Shown here: positions 1 through 13,900 of the stretch, in pieces
Layout of the letters: every line of letters starts with the position of its first letter
Numbering within the stretch: the stretch's first letter is position 1
DNA from: Siderastrea radians
Taxonomy: Eukaryota > Cnidaria > Anthozoa > Scleractinia > Rhizangiidae
Length of the DNA: 64,000 nt
Assembly (NCBI GenBank): GCA_964017195.1
Contig: OZ024897.1
Location: 34,038,536-34,102,535, forward strand
Direction: 5' to 3'
Program-made: the position numbers and the translations under genes
Notes under the pieces: generated by a model
Told to the model about the DNA's origin: nothing
What the model saw: the letters and a program-made list of their open reading frames with translations, nothing else
The model's database searches: none

Positions 1-2334
1 CTGTTTTCCGCTCCGTAAGTCAACTTTTTCTTCAGTTTATGCATGAATGTGGGGAAAATATTTAACTTGTGCAGGATACTCGCCTCTCTTTCGTGAAGAA
101 TACTCGCTTCACCACAGTAATGCAGCGAGGTGTAAATACCGTTTGAAGCACTTTTGATATAAGCTTAACTATTTCTTTTCTCGCGCCTTCGTAGAAAGCT
201 GTCTTGAATCATGTCAAAAACACGAGTGAACCGCGTTTAATCCGAGTTTAACTGATCTTGACTGCCTTACCAAAGATCGGGTAACCTTCTTTTCTACGGG
301 ATCTTTTAACGTGCTTTGAACAACGCTATATTTCAGCCTTGGAAAGCCGTAACTGACAAATTGGTTTTGCAATTTAGTGCAGCGCCCCGGCGAGATAAAT
401 GAAGAACAATCTGAATATGTAAACCAATAAAGCTTTAACAGACTATCTTTAACCACTATTCAACATTAATGCATAAATTGCAGAATCTCCCACAGCCAAC
501 TTCTCACTGATACTGCCAAAGCAAGACTGGAAGTAAGCTCATCGCCTGCAGATTCCTCCGTGCTAGGGGCGCCATGTTTAAAACTTGAAAAAATTCCCTT
601 TCATTTTTCTGCGCGAGTTCGTAGTTCTTTCTGATTGGACAATATAAATCGGAGCTTCTTCGGGCCCCTTCGGGTTTCTTCAGGCATAGATACGAAAATT
701 GACCAAAAGAAGTACTTGTTCCCCCGACTGGAGAGAAGGAAAGCGCTAACAAGCACAAGCCTCACATGCGCGCAGGCGTCTCTCCCCAGTTTCACTCGTC
801 TATTTTCACCCTCGCTCCAGACCTTTCTAGAAGAGCGCTCGCTTCCACTGACCAACACAAAAAAACACGACTGTTTTGCAGTGTAGTTGTGCTGTTGCCT
901 GACAACTGCGTCCGTCCTTCCAAAGTTGTAAAAATATATGTGTATATTGTGCCAAAATCTGGGATCCTGGCGTGGGACGTTTCATTTCCAGCCGTCAGCC
1001 GCGGTAATTTTTAAACAGAGGAAACTAAAAGGCATTAAGGCTGCAATTACGCTTTGCTCCCTATTTTGAAAAAGAGTACGAAATTTTATGTGATTTCAAT
1101 TTTTGTGTTTCAGTATTCAATTATCGATATCAGTTTATTTTATTTTTATAGTTTCCGAAAAAAAAAACTTAAATCACAGACTTGAGGTGTTAGGTTCAGA
1201 TAAATACTGGCTAAATTTGACCGATTCATCAAGTTGCTTACTTGGAAGGGCGCAACTGCATTTTTCAGTTTACAATAACCCCCGCGGGAAAATGCGTTAC
1301 GCATTCAAGTAATCAAATATCAGTGTATCAAACAACAGAAAGGTACGTCTTACCTTTACAAACTGTGCTTGACACGAGAAAACCAAGTACAAACAATAAA
1401 AATACTTCCCTTTTCTTCATTTTGACTTTGAATTAGCACATGCTGATAATCCAAAGATAAATCACGGAAGAATTAACGGCTTACGTCACAAACGCAGATT
1501 TTCTGATTGACAGCCATGCTCACTTAAGCTCGCGCACTCTACTTGTTTTACGCGTGCTATTTGCCGCAAATATTGCTCAAATAACAACATTTGTTATGAA
1601 AATAGAAAAGCTGACAACTCATGATCTTTGTTATTTATTATTTGGCGCAACTGTGACTCACCCGTGCAAGCTCTGTTACTGGAGCATGCGCTGATGCTGA
1701 TCACGGTTGATTTTCAGTCCCAGTCTTCCTCAGCAAGTGTGGGATGGGGGCCAAGCGACTTCAACATATCCATTCACACACACCGTTTAACATAGCCTCT
1801 CATGCTGTCGTTTTTAGGAGAGTCGTGTTACCCTTGTGAGAAGGAGGCTTATACTACTCCCCTTGAAACGACTGCATGGGAGGCTACGTTCAACATTGTT
1901 GAATTCGGCAAGTCAAATCCTGAGTACCCCTGTTGATATCAGACGGCTCACGAATAGACCAAACTCGAAGACCTCCAAAGATTTCCGAAGTCCTCCAACG
2001 ATTTTGGCGGATGACTCGAAGATTTTGCGAAGATTTTTGCACGCATATTGCGTTTTCTAGAAATATTGGGGGAAATATTCTCATTTGAGAAATAAAATCA
2101 GTTTAGCAATTTGCAAGATTTCGCGTAGACTGCAAACAGTCGTAATTTTTGCGTTGGTCCGTGGAAACGCACGGTCTGTAGCGAGCGTGAAATAGACGAG
2201 TGATACTGGGGAGAGACGCTTCTCTTGAGAATTTTAAATGAACGACTACAGACTAGGTTTCGCGTGTCTGAAAACGAAGCACTTCATTCAATTTTAATTA
2301 ATTAAAATTAATTCATTCGTTTGTTTCGTTCATT

Positions 2335-2377
2335 CATCCATCCATCCATCCATCCATCCATCCATCCATCCATCCAT
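2335..2377. repeat. (CATC)n microsatellite
   Basis: About ten tandem CATC units. The same tetranucleotide resumes at 3616-3635, on the far side of the inverted-repeat element at 2378-3617, as if that element had inserted into one microsatellite. Confidence 0.9.
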
Positions 2378-3617
2378 GAGGGTCTGTAACATAAAACAGT
2401 TAAATTTTAGGCATTTTAACACTAACGGTAAAAAAATTCACTGTAACAGTAAATTTCATCCAGTAAGAAACAAAATCGACTCTAAAATTGTCGGAAAGCA
2501 GTCCGAAGATCATTTGAACGTTTCCGATCATTTCCAAAGACTACCGAAGATTTCCGAGGAGAATGCCGAAACTGTTTCGACTATATACCAAGGACAAACA
2601 GTTCGTTAGCAAACGTGACGTAATCGATATATTCAAATGTGAAAGATACATCTTTTACAGGTTAAAGACAGAATTTTTCTCATTAAAAGCAATCCTTGTA
2701 ATTCACTAATTTAAATCATAACATGGGATATTATTTACCAAGCAATACCAAGCTCAACAAAAATGACAGATGACAAGAATTTACAGGTATATGACGTAAA
2801 TTGAACCACGAACTTTTCAGCGCCAGTTTCCGTTATGCCCTCCAATATGAAAACTCTTTTTAGATAAATTGCCAGCTTCAATCTGTCCAATCTGGCTCGA
2901 GGGTCAACTCTTTGTAGATTTGTTCAGTTGTGAATTATTGGTATTTAGAACTCGGTAAAAGTTGAATCAGTGTTTTTATAGAGCTTGCACTATAACATAA
3001 TAATTTACCTTGCAGAATTGTTTAATTAATCATTTTCATGTCCGGTCAAAAGCTCATGGATGTGTGCATACAGATGTTTCTGGACAGCTGCCACGCTGGA
3101 TTGCTTTGCAAGGTCAAACGTGACCCTGCTTCTGTGCCTTTCGAAAGCAGAATCCTCTCCGCTTCTATAGAAGCTCACTAGAACTTTAACACCGGGTGCC
3201 GCCATGTTGTTTTTTGGCTTTTGACCGATTTGACAGTTCCAACCTCGTCGACCCCAGTTCGCACGCGACTCTGACCAAATGAACGCGGGCTCTTGGTACG
3301 CTATTGGTCTCCAAGTTTCCCCAAAATACTGATGCGCATGGGTAGAAAAAAGAGACTACTGCCCCTTTAACTGCCCCTTTGAGCATAGGCTCAAAGTTAG
3401 GGCAGCATGGCGATTGAGTGATTTTCTTAGCGATTTCAGCAGAGCAGATAAGTATTTACAATGCTAAAAGACTATGATTTTTTTTACGAAAAACCTTCTA
3501 AACACTAAACAGTATTTTCTCCGAAAACAGTAAACATTAAAATATTGGCCAATTTAACAGCAAACACTAAAAATTGTGGGCAAATAACGCTAAACACTAC
3601 ACCCCATTCAGACCCTC
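2378..3617. mobile_element. MITE-like element candidate inside an ATCC microsatellite
   Basis: The segment begins GAGGGTCTG and ends CAGACCCTC, a 9-bp terminal inverted repeat, and both ends abut ATCC microsatellite. Internal sequence near both ends carries short motifs of the ACAGTAAA/AACACTAA type. No transposase frame is visible, so if real it is non-autonomous. The TIR is short, so the call is tentative. Confidence 0.4.
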
Positions 3618-3635
3618 ATCCATCCATCCATCCAT
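3616..3635. repeat. (ATCC)n microsatellite remnant
   Basis: Short ATCC run flanking the right end of the candidate element that ends at 3617. Confidence 0.7.
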
Positions 3636-4454
3636 GAATGAGGGCTCCAGGCTCCACTATGCTTTTTTGCTCCGAACGCTGTTAAAAAGGTTTGTCTCCA
3701 CGATCCACTCTACTCGTGTTTTACAGTTATCCTGAGTTATTTATCAATGACGAATACGTTAAATAATTAACTTGATTCCAATACAGTCGATGACGTTTGT
3801 TCCATACCACCGCGTGACAGACCAGACCAAAAAGTCGCTTGCCCGTTTTATAGTTCTTTAGTCCAGGTTATGGATACTTTAGATTCAGCGGAAGGCAGAG
3901 AAGTTCAAGGATCCAACGAGCCTACAAGAGAACAGTGTTTGGTTGTTGCAAACTGGCAGCAGCTACAAAGAGACTGTCATGGAGTTTTATGCTAAAAGGC
4001 GTTGGCAATGAAAGATGAAAGGATAAAAATTGTTTGACCATAAACCACGGCCTACACGACACCGCCAAAAACCTTGGCATACAGAAATTTACCGTAAAAA
4101 TCAGCGTACACCGATCGATACAAGAAGCTGCAAGAAGGAGCCGTAGTTTCCAAATGGCAGTGCTCGCATGTACTGTATAAACACGGAAGATGAATGGGTG
4201 ATTTCCCCTCGATTTTCTCAAAGACAGGAAAGAACACGGATTGAGTGGTGAGTACTTTTTAATAAATGTTATTCGATTTAAGAAAAAGCACCATCATGAG
4301 TCTCCGGGTGCCGCGGCAAAAATTTTAGGGCTGTCGGGTCCCCCCCCCCCACCCCTCCCAATTTGGGACCGTGGCCGTGGTGACCGCATAAACTATTCTC
4401 CCCACTCCCACTCCCCCACCCCTCTTCCCCACCCCCCATTCCCGACCTAATCCC

Positions 4455-4700
4455 TGACCCTGCTTAGCTGGCGACTTTGTTACGTTGTTTTCTCGTTCCA
4501 GTCCACCAACGCGCTATGTTTTTGCAGTTTGCGCAGAAGAAGATGAAACACGCTAAACGATATTTTTGCCTATGATTACAATGTTATTTTCATGTGATCG
4601 AAAGTGAAGGTGGCATCAGTTGTAACATTTGTAGCAGTGTCTATGAAAGTGGAACTGCGTTTCATTGACAATTCCTCAAAGCATTCCTCCACCTTGCACA
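4455..4700 (+). promoter_or_regulatory. proximal promoter / 5' UTR of NCLX copy A
   Basis: This block aligns to 34777-34996 upstream of copy B. Shared landmarks in order are CTCGTTC, TTTTGCA, a GAAAGTGGA block and AAGCATTCCTCCA immediately before the ATG. Outside the block the two upstream regions are dissimilar. Conservation limited to about 220 bp next to the start codon suggests the 5' UTR plus core promoter. No clear TATA box is visible and the transcription start cannot be fixed. Confidence 0.45.
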
Positions 4701-4946
4701 ATGAGGGGAGAGAGAGATCTGAAGAGGCATACCTCGAAACCTTTTGGGACCGTGGTTTTGGCGCTCTCCCTTGTTGGTCTGCATGGATCCTTGTGGTATT
4801 TCCGACCACAACTTGAGGGGAAAATATCCCCATTGACTCAGAATAGTGTTGGAAACATCCGCGGCAGTAACCGAAAGCTTTTGGGGTTCAACATTAGCGA
4901 TCAACGATTATCAACAACAACGCGTGAAGTCGGTCATGCTGCTAAG
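4701..4946 (+). CDS. SLC8B1: NCLX-A exon 1 (residues 1-82)
   Basis: Codes the N-terminus: about 13 residues rich in Arg/Lys, then a hydrophobic stretch (about residues 15-34) that could be a signal anchor or a mitochondrial pre-sequence plus membrane segment. Ends phase 0 at AAG|GTGAGA. An upstream in-frame ATG at 4665 exists but is not conserved in copy B, so 4701 is preferred. This is the only shared exon that differs in length between copies (246 versus 264 nt). Confidence 0.85.
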
Positions 4947-7900
4947 GTGAGATACATGTAAGGAGCTTAGCTTCTACTGCTCATTTCTTTTAGGAAAAAA
5001 GATCTTTTCTGGAAGCTTTTCCTAGTGCAGACGTTGAAAAGAAGTTGAAACAGCAAAACTCGATGTTTCATTAGAATTTTGGTTCAGATGGGTTGTTACG
5101 TTTCAACATATAAGCTTACAGTAACAACTTTTCAAACTGAGATTTGAGATTAGTAGCCTGCGAGAGCACTTTCTGCTCGCAGGGTAGAGAGGTAGCTGTT
5201 TTCAAAGTTTGAAGGTTTAATAACTCGTAACTATGTTTTAAGTGTATGAACTTTGAGAGCTCTGGTGAGTCTTTTTAGCGGATACGTGGTGTAGTTGTGG
5301 GGTATTCTGCAATCGCTCCGCAATGTTTTCTTCATCAAAGTTCTCGCCACTTGCTGTGTTTTCTTTCTCAGTTCTAAATTTAGACATCACGAACTCATCT
5401 TTTTATAGTAAATAAGGAAGGGATTATGGTGTCTACTTACGTTATTTCATTTTCGATATGTAAAAATTAAACTTAAAACAACAGACATCAAAGAATTTAT
5501 ATGGGACAATTCCCCTAAGCCTCGAAGTGACGCCTATTGTTTAAGACTCAATTTTAATGTATCGAAAGTGGCCAATTATGCTGTGTAATTTTCAGAAACA
5601 GTGGATCGTGTAATCTGCAACATACAGTGTAAGTTATAGGTCAACAAAGTGAGAATTCATAAATAAATGAAGTAATTTTCAAAATATAGCACTGACAGTG
5701 CAAAATGCCAGGAGGGCTCCATCCTCCCCCCATGCCCCACTTTCTTTATTATTTGTGAGATATTATGATTACTGCTGGGTCGAGTAATGTTTAGAAACAG
5801 CAGATTGTAAATGAGTATTCACCCTGGCAATCAGTGGATCACTTGATCAATCAACCTTAAAAGCAAGCAGTACTAGTAGAGAGCCTTAGTTTGATTCTGT
5901 CAATTTCAAATAAAATTTGAGTGTCCAGTTTTTTATTTTAAAACACATGAGCTGCTTTTTTCTAAGATTGTCTCTTTCCCCCATTATAGATACGAAAAGA
6001 AGTTCTTGAGAGCAAGGATTTTGCTGACAATTTATATTTGAAGGAAGTCACCCTTCAGTTGTGACATATAGAGGATATTACATGGTGGTGCAAAGATGTG
6101 AATTTTATTTTCAAGTGGTAAAATATTGTTTTTTACCACAAGAAAATAACATTCATATCTTCAAGCCACCGTGCAATTTTCCTTTTGTTATATAGAGAAG
6201 AGCATTTTTACACAAACAACAGTGTAAAAGCGGGAAATGACATCATCCATATCCTCACTAGTGAGGATGTGGAAAATACGCCACTCAAATGAACTTTACG
6301 AGTGGGGCTGTCCTGGCATAAACAGTCGTGTGGTGTTAAGTGGTGTTAACTTTTTGGCAACAAGCCCACAAAGCCATTCAAAGTAGAATCCTTCCAAGTG
6401 CAATAGGCAAATTTTGAGGGGCTCTTAACCAAGTTTGCACAGTCTCTATGGATGAAGAATTAATCGGAGTGTTTGGATCCTTGAAAATATCATAGATTTT
6501 GATTTGCAAAGACAGCGCAGGAAGGAATCTGCAGGAAAAGTGCAAACATTTCTTTATGCATAAGTTGACTGGGGGAGATTATTGGTCATAATTAATGAAG
6601 TCCACGAACACTCATGTCCAATACACCCAAACTGAGTCGAATCGTCTTAAAGCAAAGACGATTCGAGTCAGCTCGAGGATCAAAGACTTCCGACTCACCG
6701 GAAGTCCGTTTAGCGGAACTCAACTTACCGGAAGTCAGGTCGCGAATAAATGCGCAGGGAGGTGAAAAATTTTGACGAATCGACTCGAATCGACTCGATT
6801 CGAGTCGATTCGTATTTCTTAAAGTCAATTCGACTCAACGGAAATCAGGTCGTGAAGTCCTTCAAGTATGTGCGCGCGACACAATGAGACATAACAAGGA
6901 ACGCAGAACATGGACCTTTCTCGTTCTTAAAGCGTCACTGATGCGACGCTAAACAGGAACATTGTAATGAAGCTTCTTCCTCGCTTGTGTTGTCGATCTG
7001 AAGGATTTGCACACGAAATGACAAGAAGATAACATGAACCTTCCTCGTTCTTAAAGCGTGATGCGACACTAAACAGGAAAATTGCAATGAACCTTCTCCC
7101 TCGCTTGTGTTGTCGATCTGAAGGACTTGCACACGAAACGACAAGAATGTAACATGAACCTTCCTCGTTCTTAAAGCGAGTCGATTCGACCACTTTTCCT
7201 ACCCTCCCTGTTCGCCTTCTTGTGTGATTTTTTTTTTAAGTGTCTCGCAAATCGACTATCCAGTTAGTCGAACCGACTACACAACGGACGATTCGAGTCG
7301 AATCGACTCGATTCGAGTCGATTCGACCACTTTTTCTACCCTCCCTGTTCGCCTTGTTGTGTGATTTTTTCTAAGTGTCTCGCAAATCGACTATCCAGTT
7401 AGTCGAACCGACTCCCTGTTCGCCTTGTTGTGTGATTTTTTCTAAGTGTCTCGCAAATCGACTATCCAGTTAGTCGAACCGACTACACAACGGACGATTC
7501 GAGTCGAATCGACTCGAATCGAGTCGATTCGACCACTTTTTCTACCCTCCCTGTTCGCCTTGTTGTGTGATTTTTTCTAAGTGTCTCGCAAATCGACTAT
7601 CCAGTTAGACGAACCGACTACAAAACGAACGATTCGAGTCGAATCGAGACGAGTCGTCACTATCTAAGACGAATCGAGTCAGTTTGGGTGTATTGGACAA
7701 CCCTCCGAAAGGCGATTGTATACGTTTGCATTTGGTATGGGTTTAAGTTATAAACTATCAAAAAATCATCCACATCTTACAGAGTTCAAGGATGTTATTT
7801 ACAGCTTTCAGTTTGAGTTTTATGCGGTTTACTTTGAGCTGATATACACTGTATGTTACTCGGAATTATCAGCCAGTCAGGATTTTCCACGCATGTGCGT

Positions 7901-10900
7901 ATTTAATAAATTAAAAATTCCATGCATCATTTCCAGAAGAGTCCTGACTCATTCCCGTTATTGAGCTCTCAAAAATCAACCATTCTTGAAGTGTTCCTGG
8001 TTTTTGTAGTTCATGTCGGTTTAGTTTCATAGTTCCCACAGTTGAATGTATTCGTGGTTATGACATTGATCTGACGATTTACTCGTTATTCTAAACTTCC
8101 CAAATGATGTTTGTTCTTTGATGATCACCAGAAAGATTCTTCAAGTCCTTGCCATTTAGCTGCAAAAATGTTTTATTTTCTCTCGCTTAGCCTTTTAGAA
8201 CGATCTTATTCGTGAGGTTTTCCTGACACGAAAAGCTATTTAAATTTGATTTTCACAATTCAATTAGTAGAATGTTTACATAGGTGTAATGTTGGCATGA
8301 TTTCTGACACAAAAGTAAAATTGTTTGTCAATCTCAAGTTTTTAAATAAACGCAAACAACTTATGTACACGCAAAACCTAGCCTAATGTCTGTTTCTCTT
8401 TAATTACGTACATAGTAAGTGTTCTTCTACATTCATTCTATTATTACGGAAAAAAAAGATTTCCCAGACTTATGATGGCATATTTCTTTTCAAATGGTGG
8501 ACTACTTTTTCTAAACCGGTCAATCGTGGTCTCCCCAATATTCTTTAATTTTGAGCACCCTGTTACCTATTTAATGTGACGCTCTCTGTCATACAACCAA
8601 ATCCTGCTCCTGGTGACCCACTGATATACACTGAACAACAAAGACAGCAGAGGCAAAATAGTAGTAACATCTAAAAAACAACTGTAAACTATCTGAATGG
8701 ATCCGCTCGTTCTTTTTTACATTCTTTTTTTTCTTTTTTTTTTTTTGTTCAATCCAACAAACCTGAAAAAGCAAGTTATTGAGTCTAGTGATAAAGGTAA
8801 AATGATAAAGTTTGACAGGATAAAAGGTGTGTGTAAAACATTAATTTTTACACCATCTCAAACTCTCAAGGGTAACAGAAAATTGTTTGAGATAGTGAGA
8901 GTGGGCTTAAAGTTTGTATATATTTTTGGCAAAACTGAAGCACACTACATATTACTTACCTAGCCCTCCGTGCACAATAGGGTATACTGTATTTGTTTTG
9001 AGCAAATTTTATTGTTTGTCAATGAATATCTCATTTCCTGATTCCCTTTCCCCTTCTATTGTCATGTTTCTATCCATAAAAATGCAATAATATAAACATA
9101 CTCATAGGCATGCAATGCGCGCAGAGCTGATGATGTTTTGTTTCACAATATGGCGAAATTTATCACAACAACCTATGCGTTTTTCCTACCCTAAACCCAC
9201 AACCCGCCATCCCCAGCATCCCCCCCACCATAAAATCTTGCGCTTATCCAACACAAAACCAGGTAACGAGTAACGTAATTACGTGACAGTTAATTATAGC
9301 GTGGCATCAAAATTGTGCGCGAACTAAATTAAACTCGTCGTTTCCCTTCCCTTGAAAGTCAACATAAATTAAACGAGTATTACTTAAACTCACTTTTGAA
9401 AAATATTGCTTGCATAGGGAAAAAATCAGAGGGAAATTAATAATTTTACTTCAGAGGTTATGCAGAGTCAACTTTCAAAAGGGTTTTGTGACGTTCTGCA
9501 TGATTTGCGTGACACGTGTCTCGTGTTACTTCGGTTTAAATTTCTCGGCTTCTGCTGTTTGTCAAAACAGGAATCTTTCATCAAATGTACGTTTCCTGTA
9601 TCCACAAAATTTTCATTCAAAATCGCTTAAAACTAGCGTTCATAAACACGATTGTTACCGTATTATTTTCCTGTAGACTGAAGCCATCAGAAATGCCTTC
9701 ACGCTTTGTTTCTAAGTTTTGCTTTGTCGCGTGCCTAACGAATTCCTAATGTATTTTCCCACAGTGAAATCTATAAATTAACATAGAAACAAGCTCGCAT
9801 CTCAGCTTGTAGCCGAATAAAGTCAATAAATACGTGATGTTAAGATTTGTTTGCTTTTTCGGCTTCAAACAGTATTAAAATGTTAAAAATTTAACTCGCT
9901 ATTTCAAAACCTGCTTGCTTCCCTTAGTGTCAGTAAACATTTGACTCGTATATTTAATTTTGAATTGACTCAGACAAGCTGGTTGGAAATCAAAATATTC
10001 TGCTGCAAAGACTAAGTCTGCGTTCATAGCAGTACCAGTCCATCTTGTGTATAATTCTGATGTGCTTGTTTGGAAATTGTATCACGTTGCAGTACTGCAA
10101 CACAGATAAAATCCTGCCAAAGCTGAAATCACAAAACAGCAAATTGGAAGCAAAATTTAAATGTTTCCTAGCTGCTTGCAATCAAATGCAAACACTTTAC
10201 AGCCTGGGGGAGGTTCTTCCACTTTTACGCCATAGGGGTATTTGCCGCTGTTTATGGCACAGGGCAAGGATTTTTAGAGTCCCAACAGCTCAACCCGACC
10301 CAAAAACTCACACAGCCCCCCCCCCCCCCCGGGGCTGGGAAGCGATGCAAAGGAGCTACTCCCATCTGTAAGTTGAATGCTGCAAACTCAAGCGATTAGT
10401 GTTTCTGAGAGAGGACACTGGGAATGAGGTTGAAGACAAACAGTGTTCATTTTTTGGGCTATAGCAGTAGCCTTTGAAGTCACTAACGTGATGTCATCGG
10501 CTAAAAATTATTTAAACCTGATCTGTCATTTGCGCTAATTTTTAGGAATGCTCTGAATTGCGGCAACTGAACAGCTCAGAGGAGCGCTGCCAGTTTATCA
10601 AGTCAACCGACAGCTGTCAGATGGATGATGGGTTTATTCAGTATATACAGATTCCATATTGTTCATTTCCACATGTAGTTTCGTTGGCATTTGTCTTGCT
10701 GGTATGTTGATATATAATTATATTGAGTAAAGTAAATCAGTTAGAGAGGCAGGGCTGACAGCATTCCACTTTGAAAAGAAATGGAAGGCTTATGTGTGAA
10801 TTTACATGTACAGGGAATTTTTAAAGTGTTCACCTGTAACCAATAATTGGTTGTTTATTGTTTACATTGTTTACATTATTTTATCTCTTCGTTTTAGAAT

Positions 10901-13900
10901 CATGTTCAACTTTGTCTTATACTTTTTTTTTACTAAACATCAAGGCTCTGTGGTTGGTGTTCCTGTTCATTACTCTGGGAGTCACTGCAGATGACTAGTA
11001 AGTTTTAAAACTAAGGGCCTGTTTGCATTACCCAGGTCTCCCTAGCAGCCAAGACAAATTTGTTCCAGGCTTTTAATACTGTATTAGCATTACTGAAATT
11101 TAGGTGGGTTTGATATGTCCTACTGGGGACAACTTAATTGTCATGCACTTTGCAACAAAAAAGCAATTATGTTAGTGCACAAACCAATGTTTGCCTGTAT
11201 TCAGTAGTTGAGGGTACATGTATGTGGCTGTTGATCATAAGTTTATTGTTTATTAATTTACAAATCAGCAAAGAAACAGACTTTTGATCAAGTTTCAGAG
11301 GTGTGCGGCACTGAGACAAAATAGAAAACATCAGTTATCAGGCCTTTTGCAACAAACATTAAAATGAAATTAAATTTTGTGAAAGTACATGTATACTGCT
11401 GTCATTCTGTTGGCAACAAAACACTTCTCTGTAGGACAATAGGTTTAGTTTTGAGGTAAAGAATTAAAACATCAAGACTTATACTCACACTCCAAGTTCA
11501 GTGTTTGACTTTGGTAACCAGCAAAAAGTTGTTCCTTTAGTAGCCAAGTCCCTAGCTACCTGTTGTGGTGACCTGAGCATTCTGTGTGTACTCTGATCAA
11601 GTGCACGCAGCTTCTAGTCTATAATAATATTATAATAAATGTATGTAGCATAGGAACAAATTGTCATTAATTAATTATGTGTTGTAGTGCTGCACAGTGT
11701 GATTAAGGTTGCTTTATTCTTGCTTCCTCTAGCTTCTGTCCTTCTCTAACAGTAATCTCCAAGACACTGAGAATCAGTCAGAATGTTGCTGTATCCTTTA
11801 ATATCTAAGTCACTGATAAATTCTTTCTGTAATGTATAGTTACCCAATTATATACCATTAACAGACATGAGTATAATGTCTTTAGCTGTCTTCAAGTGCC
11901 ACACTCAGCACAAAGTTGCAGCTTTAATTTGCATACACATGTATTTATTAACCCATTTACTGGCAACCGTTTTTTTTTTTTTTTTTTTTTTTTTAAACAC
12001 CATTTCAAGGCAATGATGCTGTAATTTGGCCCTGCCCACTCAAATAATTTCTGGTCCAAACATCTATTACTTCATCTGCAACACAGAAACTAAACTTCTC
12101 TTCCATTTCCCAGGTTGTTTGGCAAATTGATTTTGGGCATGAATGAGAAAAACATCACATGTACCCAGTCATCTTTCCGGGTTTTAGCACTCAGTCCCGC
12201 TTGTTTTGTTTCTCAAATTATTTGATTTTTGTTATTTTGTATAATGCCATTTGGTAGTCGTTCCTTGGATTAGAAAAGATTTCACCTAAACTTTCAGGAA
12301 AGAGGAAATTTCTCAACTAGAAGTGTCAACAGTGCCAAGGCCAAGTTTTGCATCAATTCCACAAGGAAACGTTTTCTCCTTTTTATGTGTGTAACTCTGG
12401 TCTATTTTAAGTGGGCACTTCAATTTAGGCACTTTTTATGAGAACTTTGCCAAGTGGTTATCAAATAAAACATCTGCTATCACTCAAAGTGATGACGTCG
12501 AAACTGAACAAGGACTATGGTCCTTCACGGACAGTTTGGGCGGCATGGGAGTCAATTGTTTAAATAACTATTCACTATCATTTTTTTGCAGTTTGTAATT
12601 GCATTGAATTGATATGCAATCAACAGAAAATGATCACCACACATAACTAAATAAACACCTTAACCCTCCCCCCCCCCCTTTAATTGGGGTTGGGTGTCCA
12701 GGTCAAGATGAGAGCTGAAACATCAATGTCAGCCCAAGGTGGTGGACCACCTCATTTACTTGCAACCTGACCAAGAAAATCCCCCCCCCCCCCAGCTACA
12801 ATCTCAGATGGAATAAAATGGAATAGAAACACCCCTGCCCCCCAAGGGAAAACACACCATTTTTCCATCCTTGATTTGGGAGGGAGGGGTGGTCGAAGTG
12901 TTCCATTTTTAAAAGTGTCCGAGATTGCAATCTCGGATGGAATAAAATGGAATAGAAACCCCCCTAACCTCCAAAATCAGTGATGAAGTTGCGTGAAGGG
13001 AAAACATGCCATTTTTCCATCCCTTATTTGGGAGGGAGGGGTGGTCTAAGTGTTCCATTTAAAGTGTGCAAGATTGCAATCTTGGATGGAATAAAATGGA
13101 ACAGAAACCCCACTACCCCCCAAAATCAATGATGAATTCACGTGAAGGGAAAAATGTGCCAATTTTCCATCCCAGATTTGGGGGAGGGGTGGTCTTAGTG
13201 TTTCATTTAAAATGTCCAAGAATTGTAGGTCTGCACCATTCCCCGGGTAGTACCTGTCACCCTGAAGCAAAAGTTCAGTGGAAAGGAAACTAAAAGTAAA
13301 TAAATACATAAGCAAACAAATAAATAGGCTGCATGACAATATAAGGAATTGAGCAAATTTAAAAAGTACAGGTTGAGGGTAGGGGAATGCTGAATGCTTT
13401 TCAACACACAAATTATGCTGTGCACAATATTGACTAAATAGGGTGGCTATGGCCACGTTGGAAGTGGGTTTTACCCCTAAATCTACAAGAAAAAATAGTG
13501 AGCCCAAGTATTAGTAACCATGGACAGCTGTTTCAGCCTTGTTAGGCCTCATCAGAGTGGCATAGCTAATACTTCTTTTTTCTGGTAGATTTAGGGGTAA
13601 TGCTCGCTACCAACATGACAATAGCGCCCTATTTAGTGGCTAAAGTTTACTTGAGCACATTTGTGCAATATCCTGACTTTGTCACCTTTAGGCACATCCC
13701 ACAAGCCTTACATTTTCATTTCTATGCACAATAGACATGCTGGAAACGAGTCGATGCTGTAGAGATGGCATAATATACAGCAGATGACCAATGACACTTA
13801 AAAACCAGTTGCCCTTCGATCCCAAAAGATTTTTGAGCCACATGCACTGAGCCCCAAGGCAAATGACAAAACAACCACAATGAATTGCCAACTAATTGCC

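Larger units (their letters stand above)
1..4454. other. upstream intergenic region, no gene recognised
   Basis: No open frame here resembles a known protein or shows a splice-consistent series of exons; all frames are short. Apart from the MITE-like element and ATCC microsatellites listed separately, I see AT-rich unique-looking sequence and a C-rich tract near 4339-4440. A distal enhancer or an upstream 5' UTR exon of the downstream exchanger gene could lie here but nothing visible proves it. Confidence 0.5.
4947..10545 (+). other. NCLX-A intron 1
   Basis: 5.6-kb intron with no gene-like frame. It holds a foldback repeat (6065-6195) and a TIR element with internal tandem repeats (6615-7699), listed separately, and a C15 tract near 10317-10331. 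A short imperfect hairpin at 5158-5190 (CCTGCGAGAGCA / TGCTCGCAGG) resembles the ends of the RecQ element at 26136. The remainder is AT-rich sequence in which I recognise nothing. Confidence 0.8.

Noticed and set aside
4665..4700. Alternative upstream start of NCLX-A giving 12 more residues
   Set aside because: Not conserved in copy B, and the residues (TIPQSIPPPCT) are unlike a targeting sequence.
13046..13507. 153-codon minus-strand frame
   Set aside because: Covers a 149-bp tandem repeat and unique intron sequence; composition is not protein-like and copy B has no counterpart.
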